64,000 nt of DNA from Paenibacillus chitinolyticus NBRC 15660 (lineage in GTDB: Bacteria > Bacillota > Bacilli > Paenibacillales > NBRC-103111): assembly GCF_000739915.1 (NCBI RefSeq), contig NZ_BBJT01000015.1, forward strand, positions 1-64,000. Direction: 5' to 3'. The notes beneath the pieces were generated by a model. It saw only the letters and a list, made by a program, of their open reading frames with translations. It had not been told where the DNA came from and did no database searches. How positions within the stretch are numbered: position 1 is the stretch's first letter; each line of letters opens with the position of its first letter. Of this stretch, positions 62,328-64,000 are shown in pieces. The translations under genes and the position numbers were made by a program.

Positions 62328-63056
62328 TTATTTGGCCCGGTGAACGGTCAAGTTGACCCGGTTGGTCTCACACATGAAGGTGGAGAGGTGAACCGGCTCA
62401 TCGTTCGCGTCGAAAGCAATTTTTAAGATCCGGAACAGATTCGCCCCGATATCACATTCAAGCAGCTTCGCGTAATCTTTGGTCGCCCCAATGACATCGA
62501 TGATCTTATCATTGCTTACAATTTCGGTCTGATAGTCCTCTGACAGAATCTTGTAGGTCGATTCGTTCATCGCAATCTTCTTCTCCAGATCGGGAAACCG
62601 GGTGAGTGAATAATGGGCAATATCATAGAAAAGAGGGCGGTCATCCACGTACATCAGCCGCTCAAGCTCCAGCACGGGACTGCCTTCCTCAATCTGAAGA
62701 TGCCCGGCTACGTCCTCCGAGGCCTGAATGACCTCACTCCGGAGAATCCGGGAATTCGGGATCATGCCGAGTTGATGGCTAAACTCCGAGAATCCGCTTA
62801 CAGATAATAGCTCATTGTGGAACTTGTTCGAGGCCACAAAGGTGCCTCTGCGGGGAATCCGCGTCAGTGTGCCGTCCCGCACCAACTCCTCGATCGCTTT
62901 CCTGATCGTAATCCGGCTTACATTATAAGTATCACAGAGCTCCGCCTCGGTTGGTATCTGTTCATCCGGTTTATATCTTCCTTGCTGGATATCATTCTTC
63001 AACATTTGCCGGATCTGCATATACAGCGGCTGGGGGGTTGAAGGATTTAAATTCAT
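62328..63056 (-). CDS. GntR-family (HutC/UTRA type) regulator, FrlR-like
   Basis: 242 residues. Winged helix (about 8-75: QPLYMQIRQMLKNDIQQGRY, VSRITIRKAIEELVRDGTLT, RRGTFVA) and a UTRA effector domain (about 95-240: VLELERLMYVDDRPLFYDIA). It lies downstream of the fructoselysine 6-kinase gene on the same strand, so it likely controls that locus with a phosphosugar effector (inferred). ATG 63056 with AAGGATGAATG. A perfect 9-bp inverted repeat overlaps its promoter region. Confidence 0.88.
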   Translation of the reverse strand: MNLNPSTPQPLYMQIRQMLKNDIQQGRYKPDEQIPTEAELCDTYNVSRITIRKAIEELVRDGTLTRIPRRGTFVASNKFHNELLSVSGFSEFSHQLGMIPNSRILRSEVIQASEDVAGHLQIEEGSPVLELERLMYVDDRPLFYDIAHYSLTRFPDLEKKIAMNESTYKILSEDYQTEIVSNDKIIDVIGATKDYAKLLECDIGANLFRILKIAFDANDEPVHLSTFMCETNRVNLTVHRAK

Positions 63057-63073
63057 CGTTCATTCATCCTTAT

Positions 63074-63111
63074 CCATCAATGATTATATACTTCATATTA
63101 TACATTGATGG
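63074..63111. promoter_or_regulatory. Inverted repeat and promoter region of the gntR gene
   Basis: CCATCAATG (63074-63082) and CATTGATGG (63103-63111) are exact inverted repeats 20 bases apart. On the minus strand the spacer contains TATAAT twice, so -10 elements lie between the arms. It is a candidate operator for the GntR protein. The sequence is not a typical terminator (no T-run). Confidence 0.6.
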
Positions 63112-63121
63112 CCTACTCCAG

Positions 63122-63904
63122 TCACCATGCCCCGAAATATCCTATGGTCTTCGCCGCCGTCGACGCGCCCTGTTCCAGGCAGGCCTCGACCCGAAGCCCG
63201 TTCAATCTGCCGTGGATGAACCCCGCAATAAACGAATCCCCCGCGCCCATCGTATCCGCCACATTCACCTTACCGACGCCGCACGTATAGAACCGCTCCC
63301 CGTCATAGGCCAGTGAACCGTTCTCTCCCAGGGTAGCGACGGCGATTTGAGATCCTCTCTGTTTCACTTCGGTCAGAAGCCTCCGGATATAGTCATCGTC
63401 CCGGGTGTAGGAGAAGAACGGATAATCCACATGGGGCGTTAAGGTTTGTACGAGCTCGTCGCCAAGCTGGTCCGAGAAATCAAAAGAGGTCACCAGACCC
63501 TTTTCCTTAAACGCGGCAAAATACTTATCGGCATGCCCCCATATGCCCGAATGTACAAGCTGATAATTTCCGGCAAAGCTAATTTCCTCCGGAGTAAGAG
63601 AAAACTGCGCCATAACCCCTTCGTCATAATCGCCGAACTTGCGATCATTGCCGATCATCTCAACCTGGGTTACCGCTGTTTTTCCTGCCTTTTTGGATAT
63701 TCGGGAAGTATCCACGCCCTTATCCTTAATAGCCCGGATCATAATCTCCCCATACATGTCCGTGCCTACCCAGCCAATATAAGCGGTCTGTGCACCTAGT
63801 TCCGTTAAATAAACGGCCACATTCACCGGATTGCCTCCCGGGTAGGCTTTGCCGCTGGCCTGATAAACATCCATGCAATTATCTCCGATTGTAACGATTC
63901 TCAT
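63122..63904 (-). CDS. frlD: Fructoselysine 6-kinase (PfkB family)
   Basis: 260 residues. PfkB motifs: N-terminal GDNCMDVYQASGKAYPGGNP with NVAVYLTELG, TQVEMIGNDRKFGDYDEGVM and the C-terminal catalytic DTMGAGDSFIAGFIHGRLNG. The sequence closely follows E. coli FrlD, including the end AAKTIGYFGAW. It phosphorylates fructoselysine at C6 for cleavage by FrlB. ATG 63904 with GGGAAGGCGGG. The gene upstream ends at 63965 and the gntR gene follows. Confidence 0.88.
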   Translation of the reverse strand: MRIVTIGDNCMDVYQASGKAYPGGNPVNVAVYLTELGAQTAYIGWVGTDMYGEIMIRAIKDKGVDTSRISKKAGKTAVTQVEMIGNDRKFGDYDEGVMAQFSLTPEEISFAGNYQLVHSGIWGHADKYFAAFKEKGLVTSFDFSDQLGDELVQTLTPHVDYPFFSYTRDDDYIRRLLTEVKQRGSQIAVATLGENGSLAYDGERFYTCGVGKVNVADTMGAGDSFIAGFIHGRLNGLRVEACLEQGASTAAKTIGYFGAW

Positions 63905-63926
63905 CTTGTTCCCGCCTTCCCTGCGA

Positions 63927-63956
63927 TTAAAAGAGGAGCACTACAAAGTAGTGCTC
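63927..63956 (-). terminator. Hairpin between the upstream gene and frlD
   Basis: GAGCACTAC-AAA-GTAGTGCTC (63936-63956); on the minus strand it is followed by CTCTTTTAATC, a weak T-run. It may partly terminate or stabilise the upstream message. Confidence 0.6.
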
Positions 63957-63964
63957 ACGACATT

Positions 63965-64000
63965 TTAATATTCCATTTGACGATAGTATCTTCTAAGCGT
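63965..64000 (-). CDS. 3' end of an upstream gene, possibly frlB
   Basis: Only the last 11 codons and stop are inside the window: TLRRYYRQMEY then TAA at 63967-63965. SIS-domain fructoselysine deglycases tend to end in a similar 'L..RRYMxKVEY' pattern, and frlB next to frlD is the known arrangement. The identity is a guess from this short tail and context. Confidence 0.35.
   Translation of the reverse strand, partial: TLRRYYRQMEY

Noticed and set aside
1-64000. CRISPR arrays, tRNA genes, prophage
   Set aside because: No direct repeat-spacer array, no tRNA cloverleaf that I could recognise, and no phage structural or integrase genes were seen.

Overview
The window looks like a chromosomal segment of a spore-forming, moderately GC-rich Firmicute, most likely a Paenibacillus or close relative (Paenibacillaceae). 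The evidence is a perR/ygzB/ygxA block next to an rRNA operon, sporulation and coat genes (yyaC, YheC-type ATP-grasp, SleB-type hydrolase, a cwlJ fragment, an exosporium-type collagen-like protein), 'stalk' copper-amine-oxidase-N domains, frequent TTG/GTG starts with strong AAGGAGG ribosome sites, and an IS231-type insertion sequence. The genus is inferred from gene content; no 16S sequence is inside the window.

Layout. 1-148: promoter and leader of an rRNA operon running off the left edge. 384-8482: decayed ygxA, ygzB, a secreted GH18 protein, perR, an ECF sigma operon (sigma, overlapping anti-sigma-like protein, membrane protein, DUF4097 protein), mgtC-like and GNAT genes. 8589-11948: gatC-gatA-gatB with promoter and terminator. 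12-21 kb: M24 peptidase, Pro/Met-rich spore-type protein, MBL hydrolase, thioredoxin-like protein, DedA, cupredoxin, polysaccharide deacetylase, TSUP exporter and small enzymes. 21.6-33.8 kb: DUF2167 protein, secreted amidase, orphan winged-helix regulator, stalk protein, ABC exporter, yyaC, GT2, a 31-residue peptide gene, cutC, GNAT.

33.8-39.1 kb is an AT-richer accessory island built from IS231-type ends: a 130-bp mini-element, a decayed IS231 transposase, and a transposase-free 1.5-kb cassette with an exact 11-bp target duplication carrying one membrane-protein gene. Between them lie an FGE-like gene, two truncated gene tails and a small partner gene. The right edge abuts a cwlJ gene cut down to about its first 20 codons. 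An identical 11-bp repeat, GGGCTCTACCA, sits at both ends of the island. This is the most unusual part of the window.

39.2-48.3 kb: Sm-like Gly-rich protein, PHP phosphatase, YtkA-like lipoprotein, KGG stress protein, sarcosine-oxidase family enzyme, panD, YheC-type coat protein, glycosyltransferase, gcvH, SLH-type protein. 48.4-53.1 kb: a 1232-residue collagen-like protein with an adjacent glycosyltransferase whose upstream region carries a sigma-K-like promoter, probably an exosporium pair. 53.3-62.3 kb: SDR, cupin, UvrD-type helicase with a Zn-finger tail, SleB-type hydrolase, a second ECF sigma operon, a lipoprotein, a nitroreductase. 62.3-64 kb: a fructoselysine-type locus (GntR regulator, frlD kinase, and the last codons of an upstream gene, possibly frlB).
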